This document shows positions 50,036 to 57,559 of a DNA stretch of 64,000 bases, piece after piece. The DNA is from an uncultured Lachnospiraceae bacterium. GTDB lineage: Bacteria > Bacillota > Clostridia > Lachnospirales > Lachnospiraceae. The notes beneath the pieces are model-generated. The model ran no database searches. It was not told where the DNA came from and saw only the letters and a program-made list of their open reading frames with translations. The stretch covers positions 62,001 through 126,000 of the forward strand of contig CAJUMJ010000019.1 of NCBI GenBank assembly GCA_910587095.1. The letters run 5' to 3'. The position numbers were made by a program, and so were the translations under genes. Position 1 is the first letter of the stretch. The number at the start of each line of letters is the position of its first letter.

Positions 50036-50125
50036 GGAACGTATCTGTGAAAGTACAGGACAGCTACAGAGGGACGGGGAAACATAACAGGTGTGTTGTT
50101 TGCGTACGAAGAGGGATGAGGTGCT

Positions 50126-51397
50126 ATGACAGTAGAGATTATTGCAGTGGGAACAGAGATACTATTGGGAAATATCGTGAACACCAACGCAGCCTATCTG
50201 GCGGAGAAGTGTGCGGCGCTGGGCCTTTCCTGTTACTATCAGGATGTGGTCGGCGATAATGATGAAAGATTATCGGAGACGATACGTCTGGCGCTCACAA
50301 GAGCGGATATTTTGCTTTTGTCGGGAGGTCTTGGCCCTACCCAGGATGATCTGACCAAGGAAGTGGCGGCACGGGTGATGGGCAGGGAACTTTATTTGCA
50401 CGAGCCTTCAAAGGATGCGATTTTGCGGTTTTTTAAGGAGCGTGGGTTGGAAATTACGGACAACAACTGGAAACAGGCCATGGTGCCGGAGGGGTGTATT
50501 GTAGTGGAAAATCCCGGCGGCACGGCTCCGGGCATTATCATTGCGGAAAACGGCAAGCATGTTGTACTGATGCCGGGACCGCCCGGGGAGCTGATTCCCA
50601 TGTTTGAGCGTTCGATCATGCCTTATCTGTCGAATCTTACGTCCGGTGTGATTTACTCGCAGACGGTAAAAATCTGCGGCGTGGGAGAGAGCAAGGCGGA
50701 GAGTATGGTGGAAGATCTCATTGACGCGCAGAAAAATCCCACCATAGCGACTTATGCCAAGACAGGGGAAGTACACCTTCGCGTCACGGCGACCGCATCC
50801 GACGAGAAAGAGGCGAAGAAGCTTGTAAAGCCAGTGGTCAAGGAGCTGAAAGGACGTTTCGGCAACCATGTTTACACGACGGACAATGAGGTTACGCTGG
50901 AGAAGTCGGTGGTGGATCTGCTTATGGCAAACAAGCTGACGGCCTGTACGGTGGAATCGTGTACGGGCGGTATGCTTTCCGCCAGACTGATCAATGTGCC
51001 CGGTGTGTCCGAGGTCTTTAAGTCCGGCTATGTGACTTATTCGAATAAATCAAAGAGACGCCTTTTGGGAATCAAGAAAAATCTTCTGGTAAAGCATGGC
51101 GCGGTCAGCGAGCAGATTGCCAGGGAGATGGCAAAGACCGCGGCGGCTCTTGCGAGAGCAGACGTGAGTGTCTCAACGACGGGCATTGCCGGGCCTGACG
51201 GCGGTACGCCGGAAAAACCGGTGGGACTTGTTTACATAGCCTGCAACGTGTGTGGGCGGATCACGGTAAAAGAGTGCCGTTTTCATGGCAGTCGTGAGAA
51301 GATACGGGAGAGCACGGTGTCGGCCGCGCTGTCTCTGTTGAGGGAGTGTATCTTGCAGTATTACAGTGAAGTTACTTTTGGCGGCAAGGGAAAGTGA
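50126..51397 (+). CDS. cinA: CinA competence/damage-inducible protein
   Basis: A 423-residue protein. The N-terminal MoCF-like domain (AVGTEILLGNIVNTNAAYLAEK, LLLSGGLGPTQDDLTKE) is linked to COG1058 ADP-ribose pyrophosphatase activity; the C-terminal CinA domain (TVESCTGGMLSARLINVPG, VSTTGIAGPDGGTPEKPVG) matches nicotinamide-nucleotide amidohydrolases. It probably salvages NAD breakdown products. GAGGTG precedes the ATG. In Bacillus it is coexpressed with recA; here a large protein gene lies between the two. Confidence 0.94.
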   Translation: MTVEIIAVGTEILLGNIVNTNAAYLAEKCAALGLSCYYQDVVGDNDERLSETIRLALTRADILLLSGGLGPTQDDLTKEVAARVMGRELYLHEPSKDAILRFFKERGLEITDNNWKQAMVPEGCIVVENPGGTAPGIIIAENGKHVVLMPGPPGELIPMFERSIMPYLSNLTSGVIYSQTVKICGVGESKAESMVEDLIDAQKNPTIATYAKTGEVHLRVTATASDEKEAKKLVKPVVKELKGRFGNHVYTTDNEVTLEKSVVDLLMANKLTACTVESCTGGMLSARLINVPGVSEVFKSGYVTYSNKSKRRLLGIKKNLLVKHGAVSEQIAREMAKTAAALARADVSVSTTGIAGPDGGTPEKPVGLVYIACNVCGRITVKECRFHGSREKIRESTVSAALSLLRECILQYYSEVTFGGKGK

Positions 51398-51416
51398 GAA
51401 CAAAGAGGAAGTCAAA

Positions 51417-51430
51417 GGCTGAACTGTTGC
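51417..51430. repeat. Short match to the inverted-repeat arm
   Basis: GGCTGAACTGTTGC shares 12 bases with one arm of the 45757-45924 element and sits just upstream of the next gene. It may be a remnant of the same element family or chance. Confidence 0.3.
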
Positions 51431-51456
51431 AATAAACTTCATTGTGGAGGAAAATA

Positions 51457-53124
51457 ATGAGCGAATCAGATCAGAATTTAGAGGGACGGCGGGAAGAAAA
51501 AGGGGAAGACGCTTTTACCGATCCTTATGTGTCCGACAGCAGTTCGGATATTTACGCGACGCCGGAGGTCGTTGAAACCCAACCTTTTGCGAAGGAGGAG
51601 GCGCCTGTGGCAGTGGTGGATACGCACGGCCTCTTTTCGGGAAATCAGGCAGGCGGTTACGGGGATCCGGCGCCATACGGCAGCCAGCCGGCGGGCTACG
51701 TCGGCGGTCAGCCGTATGTGAGTCAGGGCGGCTACGGTGCACAGACACCGTACAATGGCCAGATTCCCTATGGGAACCAATCGCCGTATGGCGGCCAGTC
51801 CTACGGCAGTCAGGGCGGTTACAACGCGCAGACGGCTTACAATAACCAGAACACATATGCCAATTCGGCTCCTTACGGGAACCAGGCGGGCGGCTATGGG
51901 GAGCAGGCATCCTACGGCGCTCAGCCGGGCGGCGACAGCGGCCAGTTTTACGGCGGCCAGGACGGCTACAATGGCGGTCAGCCATACAGCGGCCAGTCTT
52001 ACGGCAGCGGCGTGCCGGCGCCATACGGCAGCCAGAACGCATACGGGAATCAGCCGCCTTATGGATATGGGAATCCGGCGCCATACGCAAATCAGGCGGG
52101 CGGCGGTTATGGTGGGCAGCCACCGTTCGGGGGACAGCCGCCTTACGATAATCCCTACAGCCCTTTTGCCAGACCGCAGAAAAAGCAGCATACGGGACTT
52201 ATTATAGGAATTGTCGTCGTCATCATTGCCCTTTTTTTGATTGCGGTTTTTGCGCTTGCAAGCAGGGCGGTGAATATGCTCTCGGAGAAAGAAAAGAAGG
52301 ATCTGCGCCGGGATGTGTATGACTTTAGCGATGATTACGATTACGACTATGAGCCCGACGACGATTACGGCTATGACTATGATTACGATTATGACTATGA
52401 TTACGATTATGACTACGACTACGGGCCTGACGGGTACGGCTACTTTGACGACGATTATGGATATGGATACCCCGATGCGGAATATGACTCCCGGTATTAC
52501 ACCTGGCAGCAGGATATCAAGGACGGCTTGTCCTACGAGATGGCCCTCGAGGATTACGAGTATGAGTCGGATTATGAGAATGTTTGGATTTCGGCTACAA
52601 TCCCGGTTATCTCCGGGGATAACGTGCCCAACCTGGATAAGCTGAACGAGGGGATCCGCAAAGAGGTGGATGTGATCACGGAGCTTTTTGAGACGGAGTA
52701 CGAATCGCGTATCAAGGAGGATGAGGACAGCTACTTCGGGGCGTCGCTGGTGGGTTATGTGACCTATATGGATGAGGATAAGCTGAGTATTGCCTACCAG
52801 GAAGAGCTGTTCAATGACCTGGGCGGCAGCGTATACCTGGCCAGTATCAATATCGATATGAAGAGCGGCGTCATTTTGGATAATGAGGAAATGCTCACGA
52901 CAGACGATGCCTTTTCCGTGGAGTTCAGGAAGAGAAGCGACGAGCAGAACGGAGAAATTTACTATCTTTATTACTTGACGGACCAGCAGATCACAGAATA
53001 CTTTAATTCGGAAAACATTATCGTTTTCTATACGCCAAAGGGCATGGAGATCGGCTTTAACTATGAGGAGGGCTGGGTGACGGTGACCTATGAGGATTAT
53101 GAGAATTATCTGAAAGTGTTCTGA
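51457..53124 (+). CDS. Membrane protein with GYQ-rich cytosolic region and DUF3298-like outer domain
   Basis: A 555-residue protein from ATG 51457 (GTGGAGG upstream). Residues about 60-235 are low-complexity, rich in Gly, Tyr, Gln, Pro and Asn in GxxPYGxQ-type repeats. One transmembrane helix (HTGLIIGIVVVIIALFLIAVFAL) lies at 245-268. Residues about 289-325 are an almost pure Asp-Tyr tract. The last 200 residues (ISATIPVISGD to VTYEDYENYLKVF) resemble the DUF3298/RsiV-like extracellular fold. The topology is N-terminus inside. The function is unknown; RsiV-like domains are sensors that bind lysozyme, but no sigma factor gene is adjacent. The family call is tentative. Confidence 0.75.
   Translation: MSESDQNLEGRREEKGEDAFTDPYVSDSSSDIYATPEVVETQPFAKEEAPVAVVDTHGLFSGNQAGGYGDPAPYGSQPAGYVGGQPYVSQGGYGAQTPYNGQIPYGNQSPYGGQSYGSQGGYNAQTAYNNQNTYANSAPYGNQAGGYGEQASYGAQPGGDSGQFYGGQDGYNGGQPYSGQSYGSGVPAPYGSQNAYGNQPPYGYGNPAPYANQAGGGYGGQPPFGGQPPYDNPYSPFARPQKKQHTGLIIGIVVVIIALFLIAVFALASRAVNMLSEKEKKDLRRDVYDFSDDYDYDYEPDDDYGYDYDYDYDYDYDYDYDYGPDGYGYFDDDYGYGYPDAEYDSRYYTWQQDIKDGLSYEMALEDYEYESDYENVWISATIPVISGDNVPNLDKLNEGIRKEVDVITELFETEYESRIKEDEDSYFGASLVGYVTYMDEDKLSIAYQEELFNDLGGSVYLASINIDMKSGVILDNEEMLTTDDAFSVEFRKRSDEQNGEIYYLYYLTDQQITEYFNSENIIVFYTPKGMEIGFNYEEGWVTVTYEDYENYLKVF
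52320..52430 (+). repeat. Tandem GATTAC/GACTAT repeats encoding the Asp-Tyr tract
   Basis: Alternating GATTAC, GATTAT and GACTAT units encode roughly 35 residues of Asp-Tyr. Such a run is prone to slippage and likely to differ in length between strains. Confidence 0.75.
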
Positions 53125-53185
53125 CATATGTTTCGGGAAATATGTACTCCCGGAGTCACTTTGTGCCTGATTTTGTGAGATGATT

Positions 53186-53244
53186 ATGTGCATCTGGCAG
53201 AAAATCTGCCACAAAGGCAGGTGCAAAAGAGATTCCGAAAGTAC
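53186..53244 (+). repeat. Dispersed 59-base repeat, copy 2
   Basis: Colinear with 12208-12266, offset 40978, with about six substitutions. Hairpin GGCAGA/TCTGCC is fully paired. It lies 62 bases after the GYQ-rich protein gene and 284 bases before the recA promoter. Confidence 0.8.
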
Positions 53245-53527
53245 ATAAATAAGTATCGGGGGGCACGGCGTCTGAGGATGTCCGTGTCCTTCGTGCGTAA
53301 AACGACAAAACGCCGGGAAAAGAAACTCTTGCGGAGCCTGCGGTTTACTGGTAAACTGAGCTTATCTGAGAAAGTGGAATCTGTTATGCTAAAGCATGTC
53401 CGGCACTTCGCCACAAATTCCATTTACTTATTAAAGCCAGATGGCAGGTATATTTTGACAGGAGAGGAGGGTAGAGTGTCGTTTATTGGACATTAAAAGT
53501 GGTAGGATAGTTTTATCAAATGAAAAG

Positions 53528-53580
53528 TTGACAAATACGAACATTTGTTTTATTCTATAACAATGAAAGAACGAATGTTC
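53528..53580 (+). promoter_or_regulatory. recA: recA promoter with two LexA (SOS) boxes
   Basis: TTGACA (53528-53533) and TATTCT (53551-53556) are spaced by 17. One Gram-positive LexA box, CGAACATTTGTTTT (53538-53551), lies between the hexamers; a second, GAACGAATGTTC (53569-53580), lies at the start of the transcript and fits GAACn4GTTC exactly. LexA bound here would block RNA polymerase until DNA damage. Confidence 0.85.
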
Positions 53581-53597
53581 TAAGGAGGGGCAAAGTG

Positions 53598-54695
53598 ATG
53601 GAAAAAGATGAAAGACTGAAAGCGTTGGATGCGGCCTTAGGGCAGATAGAGAGACAGTTTGGCAAGGGAGCCGTGATGAAACTGGGCGACCCTTCCGTAC
53701 AGATGAATGTGGAGACGATTCCTACCGGGTCGCTCAGCCTGGATCTTGCGCTTGGACTAGGCGGGATCCCGAAGGGCAGAGTGATCGAGATTTACGGACC
53801 GGAATCCAGCGGTAAGACGACGGTGACCTTGCATATGATTGCAGAGGTACAAAAAAGAGGCGGTATAGCGGGGTTCATCGACGCGGAGCACGCGCTTGAC
53901 CCTGTCTATGCGAAAAACATAGGCGTGGACATCGACAATCTCTACATATCACAGCCCGACTGCGGCGAGCAGGCGTTGGAGATTACGGAGACAATGGTGC
54001 GTTCGGGGGCTGTGGATATTATTGTGGTGGACTCTGTCGCGGCGCTCGTGCCGAAGGCGGAGATTGACGGCGATATGGGAGACAGCCATGTGGGCTTGCA
54101 GGCAAGACTAATGTCCCAGGCTCTTCGAAAGCTTACGGCGGTGATCAGCAAGTCAAATTGTACCGTTATCTTTATCAACCAGTTGAGAGAGAAGGTGGGC
54201 GTTATGTTCGGGAACCCGGAGACGACCACAGGCGGCCGGGCGCTTAAATTCTACTCTTCCGTGAGACTGGATGTCAGAAGAATTGAAGCCCTCAAACAGG
54301 GGGGAGAGGTGATCGGCAACCGGACCCGCGTGAAGATCGTAAAAAATAAGGTTGCACCGCCGTTTAAGGAGGCGGAGTTTGACATTATGTTCGGCGAGGG
54401 CATCTCCACGCAGGGAGATATTCTGGATCTTGCGGCGGAGAACAATATCATCAGCAAGAGCGGTGCCTGGTACGCGTATGACGGCAGTAAGATCGGCCAG
54501 GGCAGAGAAAACGCCAAGCAGTACTTGAAAGATAATCCGGAAATCTGCGCCGAGGTGGAGAGAAAGGTGAGGGAGCTGTTTAATCTGGAAACGGATTTGC
54601 CAAAGGACGCCCCTCCGAAGGAGACGGCGGAGAAGGAGAAACCGTCGAAGTCCGCAAAAGACAAGGAAAAAGAGAGTAAGAGCGCCGAAAAATAG
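53598..54695 (+). CDS. recA: Recombinase RecA
   Basis: A 365-residue protein from ATG 53598 (AGGAGGGG upstream). GPESSGKTT near residues 66-74 is Walker A, IIVVDSVAALVPKAEIDGDMGD the Walker B and L1 region, and FINQLREKVGVMFGNPETTTGGRALKFYSS the core with L2. It coats single-stranded DNA for strand exchange and cuts LexA during SOS. The C-terminal tail is lysine- and glutamate-rich as usual. Controlled by two LexA boxes. Followed by unusual tandem hairpins before recX. Confidence 0.98.
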   Translation: MEKDERLKALDAALGQIERQFGKGAVMKLGDPSVQMNVETIPTGSLSLDLALGLGGIPKGRVIEIYGPESSGKTTVTLHMIAEVQKRGGIAGFIDAEHALDPVYAKNIGVDIDNLYISQPDCGEQALEITETMVRSGAVDIIVVDSVAALVPKAEIDGDMGDSHVGLQARLMSQALRKLTAVISKSNCTVIFINQLREKVGVMFGNPETTTGGRALKFYSSVRLDVRRIEALKQGGEVIGNRTRVKIVKNKVAPPFKEAEFDIMFGEGISTQGDILDLAAENNIISKSGAWYAYDGSKIGQGRENAKQYLKDNPEICAEVERKVRELFNLETDLPKDAPPKETAEKEKPSKSAKDKEKESKSAEK

Positions 54696-55031
54696 CGTGA
54701 AAAGAGTTTCTAAAGACGTCCCGACATAGGACGGGACGCCAAGAAACCGTTTCACGCCGAAAAACATCGAAAATGGGCGTTTTTCAGGGCGAACTTGTTC
54801 GCCCGCGGATTTTGGGATTCCGCTATGCGGAATCATGGAGGCTAGTGTGAGAAGTACTTCTAATCACTCGCAGCAAAGGCTGCTTCGCAAAGTCAGCATA
54901 GCTGACTTGGAAGTACTAAGTCTCACACAGGAGAATGCCTGAAATATGGGCATTCTCCAGGACGAACTTGTTCGTCCGTGGATTTTGAGATTCCGCATAG
55001 CGGAATCATGGTGGGTAGTGTGAAAAGAGTT
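54695..55031 (+). repeat. Tandem multi-hairpin elements between recA and recX
   Basis: Two units of about 150-170 bases (54695-54844, 54845-55017) and the first bases of a third (from 55018) run in the same direction. Each unit has a long hairpin with ends GYGTGARA/TYTCACRC, an inner stem, a palindrome (GGGCGAAC/GTTCGCCC at 54787-54804 and GGACGAAC/GTTCGTCC at 54960-54977) and GATTCCGC/GCGGAATC (54816-54834, 54989-55007). The second palindrome differs from the first by paired changes, so pairing is kept. The region has no gene. Confidence 0.85.
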
Positions 55032-55661
55032 ATGGAGAAGGAAATGGAAGTCACGCGGATAACGGGCATAGGAAAAGGGCGGTATCGGATTGACATAGAC
55101 GAGAAATCCGCGTTCATATTGTACGGGGGTGAGATTAGGCGGCTCGGCATCAGGGAGGGAGAACCGCTTTCGGAGGAATGCCTGAGTGAAATACGGGAAA
55201 AAATTCTGCCAAAGCGCGCGATAAAACGGGCGATGAATCTGCTCCAAAAAAGGGAGTACACGACGGCGGGGCTTCGCGAGAAACTGAGAAGCGGGGAGTA
55301 CCCGGAAAGCTGTATCGAAGAGGCTGTCGCTTATGTGGAATCTTACGGCTACGTGGATGATCAGCGCTATGCGAGGGACTTTATTACCTACAATCTGGAC
55401 AGAAAGAGCAGGACGCGCATAGAGCAGGATCTGATGCGGAAGGGAATTGACAGAGAAACTGTCCGGGTCGTTTTCGGGGAACTGGAGGAAGAGGGGACAG
55501 AACAGGACGAGCCTGCCATGATCAGATGTCTTCTGGAAAAGAAAAGATATGACGGGGAAACGGCTACGATGCAGGAGAAACAAAAAATGTACGCGTTTCT
55601 CTATCGGAGGGGATTTCATGCCGATGCCATCAACAGAGCTCTTTTGCTTGACATAACATAA
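55032..55661 (+). CDS. recX: Regulatory protein RecX
   Basis: A 209-residue helical protein from ATG 55032; ATG 55044 is equally possible, with GGAGAAGG just before it. KRAIKRAMNLLQKREYTTAGLREKL and SYGYVDDQRYARDFI are RecX blocks, followed by LMRKGIDRETV. RecX inhibits or modulates RecA filaments. The N-terminal 45 residues form an extra small domain common in Firmicutes. Its start lies in the beginning of a third copy of the hairpin element, so the element may affect its translation. Confidence 0.92.
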   Translation: MEKEMEVTRITGIGKGRYRIDIDEKSAFILYGGEIRRLGIREGEPLSEECLSEIREKILPKRAIKRAMNLLQKREYTTAGLREKLRSGEYPESCIEEAVAYVESYGYVDDQRYARDFITYNLDRKSRTRIEQDLMRKGIDRETVRVVFGELEEEGTEQDEPAMIRCLLEKKRYDGETATMQEKQKMYAFLYRRGFHADAINRALLLDIT

Positions 55662-55789
55662 AATTCAGTATAGAATTAATATGTTGTAGTTTTGCTAACT
55701 ATCGGGCTGCTATTTTTTGGAAAAGAATTGCAGCCGTCAATAGATTTGGTGATCGTACAATGAAAACTAAATAAGGAGGTGCTCCTGTA

Positions 55790-57337
55790 ATGTGGCAAGT
55801 TGTGGTAGCAGTAGTCGTCACGCTGGTGATTGCTGTCCCCGTAGCCGCCCTGATTGCGACCAACTATCAGAAAAAGATGGTGGAAGCAAAGCTTGGCAAC
55901 GCGGACGAGAAAGCCAGAGAGATTATCGACGAAGCTCTCAAAACTGCTGAGACAAAAAAGCGCGAGTCGCTGCTTGAGGTCAAGGAAGAGTCCATTCGCA
56001 CGAAGAATGAGCTGGACAAGGAAATCAAGGAACGGCGTGCCGAGGCGCAGCGCTATGAACGTCGTATACAGCAGAAGGAAGAGAACATCGATAAAAAAGC
56101 TGACGCTATTGAAAAGAAGGAAGCTGGCCTGGCAGAGAAGGAAGAAGCGCTCGCCAAGCAGCGAGAGGAAATTTCCAAGCTGAGCGAACAAAGATTACAG
56201 GAACTGGAACGAATCTCAGGATTGACCTCCGAACAGGCAAAAGAGTATCTGTTGAAAATTGTTGAAGATGAAGTGAAACATGAAACTGCTGTCATGGTTA
56301 AAGAGATGGAGAGCAGGGCGAAGGAGGAAGCGGACAAGAAGGCAAAAGAATATGTTGTCACCGCGATTCAGAAATGCGCGGCGGACCATGTGTCCGAAAC
56401 CACGATCTCGGTGGTACAGCTTCCCAATGATGAGATGAAGGGCAGGATCATCGGCAGGGAGGGGCGCAATATCAGAACGCTCGAGACGATGACCGGCGTG
56501 GATCTGATTATTGACGATACGCCCGAGGCAGTGATTCTCTCCGGCTTTGACCCGATCCGAAGGGAAGTTGCGAGGATCGCACTCGAGAAGCTGATTGTGG
56601 ACGGGCGTATTCATCCGGCCAGAATCGAGGAGATGGTAGAGAAGGCGCAGAGGGAAGTCGAGGTTATGATCAAAGAGGAGGGCGAAGCGGCCACCCTCGA
56701 GGTCGGCGTACATGGTATTCATCCGGAGCTGGTGAGATTGCTTGGTAAGATGAAGTTCAGAACCAGCTATGGGCAAAACGCCCTGAAGCACTCTATCGAA
56801 GTGGCGCAGTTGTCCGGTCTGCTGGCGGCAGAGATGGGACTGGACGTGAGAATGGCCAAGCGTGCGGGTTTGCTGCATGATATCGGTAAGGCAGTGGATC
56901 ATGAGATGGAAGGATCCCATATCCAGCTCGGCGTTGAGTTGTGCAGAAAGTATAAGGAAGGACCGGTTGTCATCAACGCGGTGGAATCCCATCACGGCGA
57001 TGTGGAGGCGCAAAGCCTGATCGCATGTCTGGTGCAGGCGGCCGATACGATTTCCGCGGCAAGACCGGGTGCAAGAAGAGAAACATTAGAGACATATACA
57101 ACAAGACTGAAACAGTTAGAAGACATCACAAACAATTTCAAAGGTGTAGACAAATCTTTTGCTATTCAGGCAGGTAGAGAGATTCGTGTAATGGTAGTTC
57201 CGGAACAGATTAGTGATTCTGATATGGTACTGCTCGCGAGAGATATATCCAAACAGATAGAGGCTGAATTGGAATATCCTGGACAGATAAAAGTGAATGT
57301 AATTCGCGAGAGTCGTGTCATAGACTATGCCAAATAG
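55790..57337 (+). CDS. rny: Ribonuclease Y
   Basis: A 515-residue membrane-anchored endoribonuclease. The N-terminal helix (VVVAVVVTLVIAVPVAALIAT) anchors it; a long charged coiled coil runs from about 25 to 205; a KH domain (MKGRIIGREGRNIRTLETMTGVDL) follows; the HD domain contains LLHDIGKAVDHEMEGSH. It initiates mRNA decay. AAGGAGGTG lies upstream. A hairpin GGCTGC/GCAGCC upstream (about 55705-55735) may be the recX terminator. A clear terminator follows the gene. Confidence 0.97.
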   Translation: MWQVVVAVVVTLVIAVPVAALIATNYQKKMVEAKLGNADEKAREIIDEALKTAETKKRESLLEVKEESIRTKNELDKEIKERRAEAQRYERRIQQKEENIDKKADAIEKKEAGLAEKEEALAKQREEISKLSEQRLQELERISGLTSEQAKEYLLKIVEDEVKHETAVMVKEMESRAKEEADKKAKEYVVTAIQKCAADHVSETTISVVQLPNDEMKGRIIGREGRNIRTLETMTGVDLIIDDTPEAVILSGFDPIRREVARIALEKLIVDGRIHPARIEEMVEKAQREVEVMIKEEGEAATLEVGVHGIHPELVRLLGKMKFRTSYGQNALKHSIEVAQLSGLLAAEMGLDVRMAKRAGLLHDIGKAVDHEMEGSHIQLGVELCRKYKEGPVVINAVESHHGDVEAQSLIACLVQAADTISAARPGARRETLETYTTRLKQLEDITNNFKGVDKSFAIQAGREIRVMVVPEQISDSDMVLLARDISKQIEAELEYPGQIKVNVIRESRVIDYAK

Positions 57338-57343
57338 TACAAT

Positions 57344-57376
57344 AACCCCGCAGAGAGATATCTGCGGGGTTATTTT
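57344..57376 (+). terminator. Terminator after rny
   Basis: AACCCCGCAG (57344-57353) pairs with CTGCGGGGTT (57362-57371) and is followed by ATTTTG. A standard rho-independent terminator. Confidence 0.9.
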
Positions 57377-57474
57377 GTGCGCAGATTCGAATAAGGGAGG
57401 TTGCCACGTATTTTTTCAGGCATTTTTACCATAAAATATTCCTGTGACGGAAGAAAATTATCGCTTCTGCATAC

Positions 57475-57503
57475 TTGTGAAATCTTTATAATTATAGTAG
57501 AAT
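57475..57503 (+). promoter_or_regulatory. Promoter of the aminotransferase gene
   Basis: TTGTGA (57475-57480) and TAGAAT (57498-57503) with a 17-base spacer, 56 bases before the ATG at 57560. Confidence 0.65.
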
Positions 57504-57559
57504 AAATACCGATGTATGATTGTATACAATTATTCAATAATAGTATTCAGGAGGAAAAC

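Larger units (their letters stand above)
53125..53597. other. 473-base region upstream of recA
   Basis: Holds the second copy of the 59-base repeat (53186-53244), two tiny hairpins (GTTTAC/GTAAAC at 53343-53356 and ATGCT/AGCAT at 53386-53397) and the recA promoter. A basic 102-codon frame (53188-53496) overlaps the repeat and has no ribosome binding site or recognised family, so it is not called as a gene. Confidence 0.7.

Noticed and set aside
51478..53226. 582-codon antisense frame opposite the GYQ-rich protein
   Set aside because: Low-complexity coding DNA produces long open antisense frames. Its N terminus is the reverse of the dispersed repeat and it has no ribosome binding site.
53188..53496. 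102-codon basic frame before recA
   Set aside because: Starts inside the dispersed 59-base repeat, no ribosome binding site, composition unlike neighbours, and no recognised domain. Kept only as an unassigned region.
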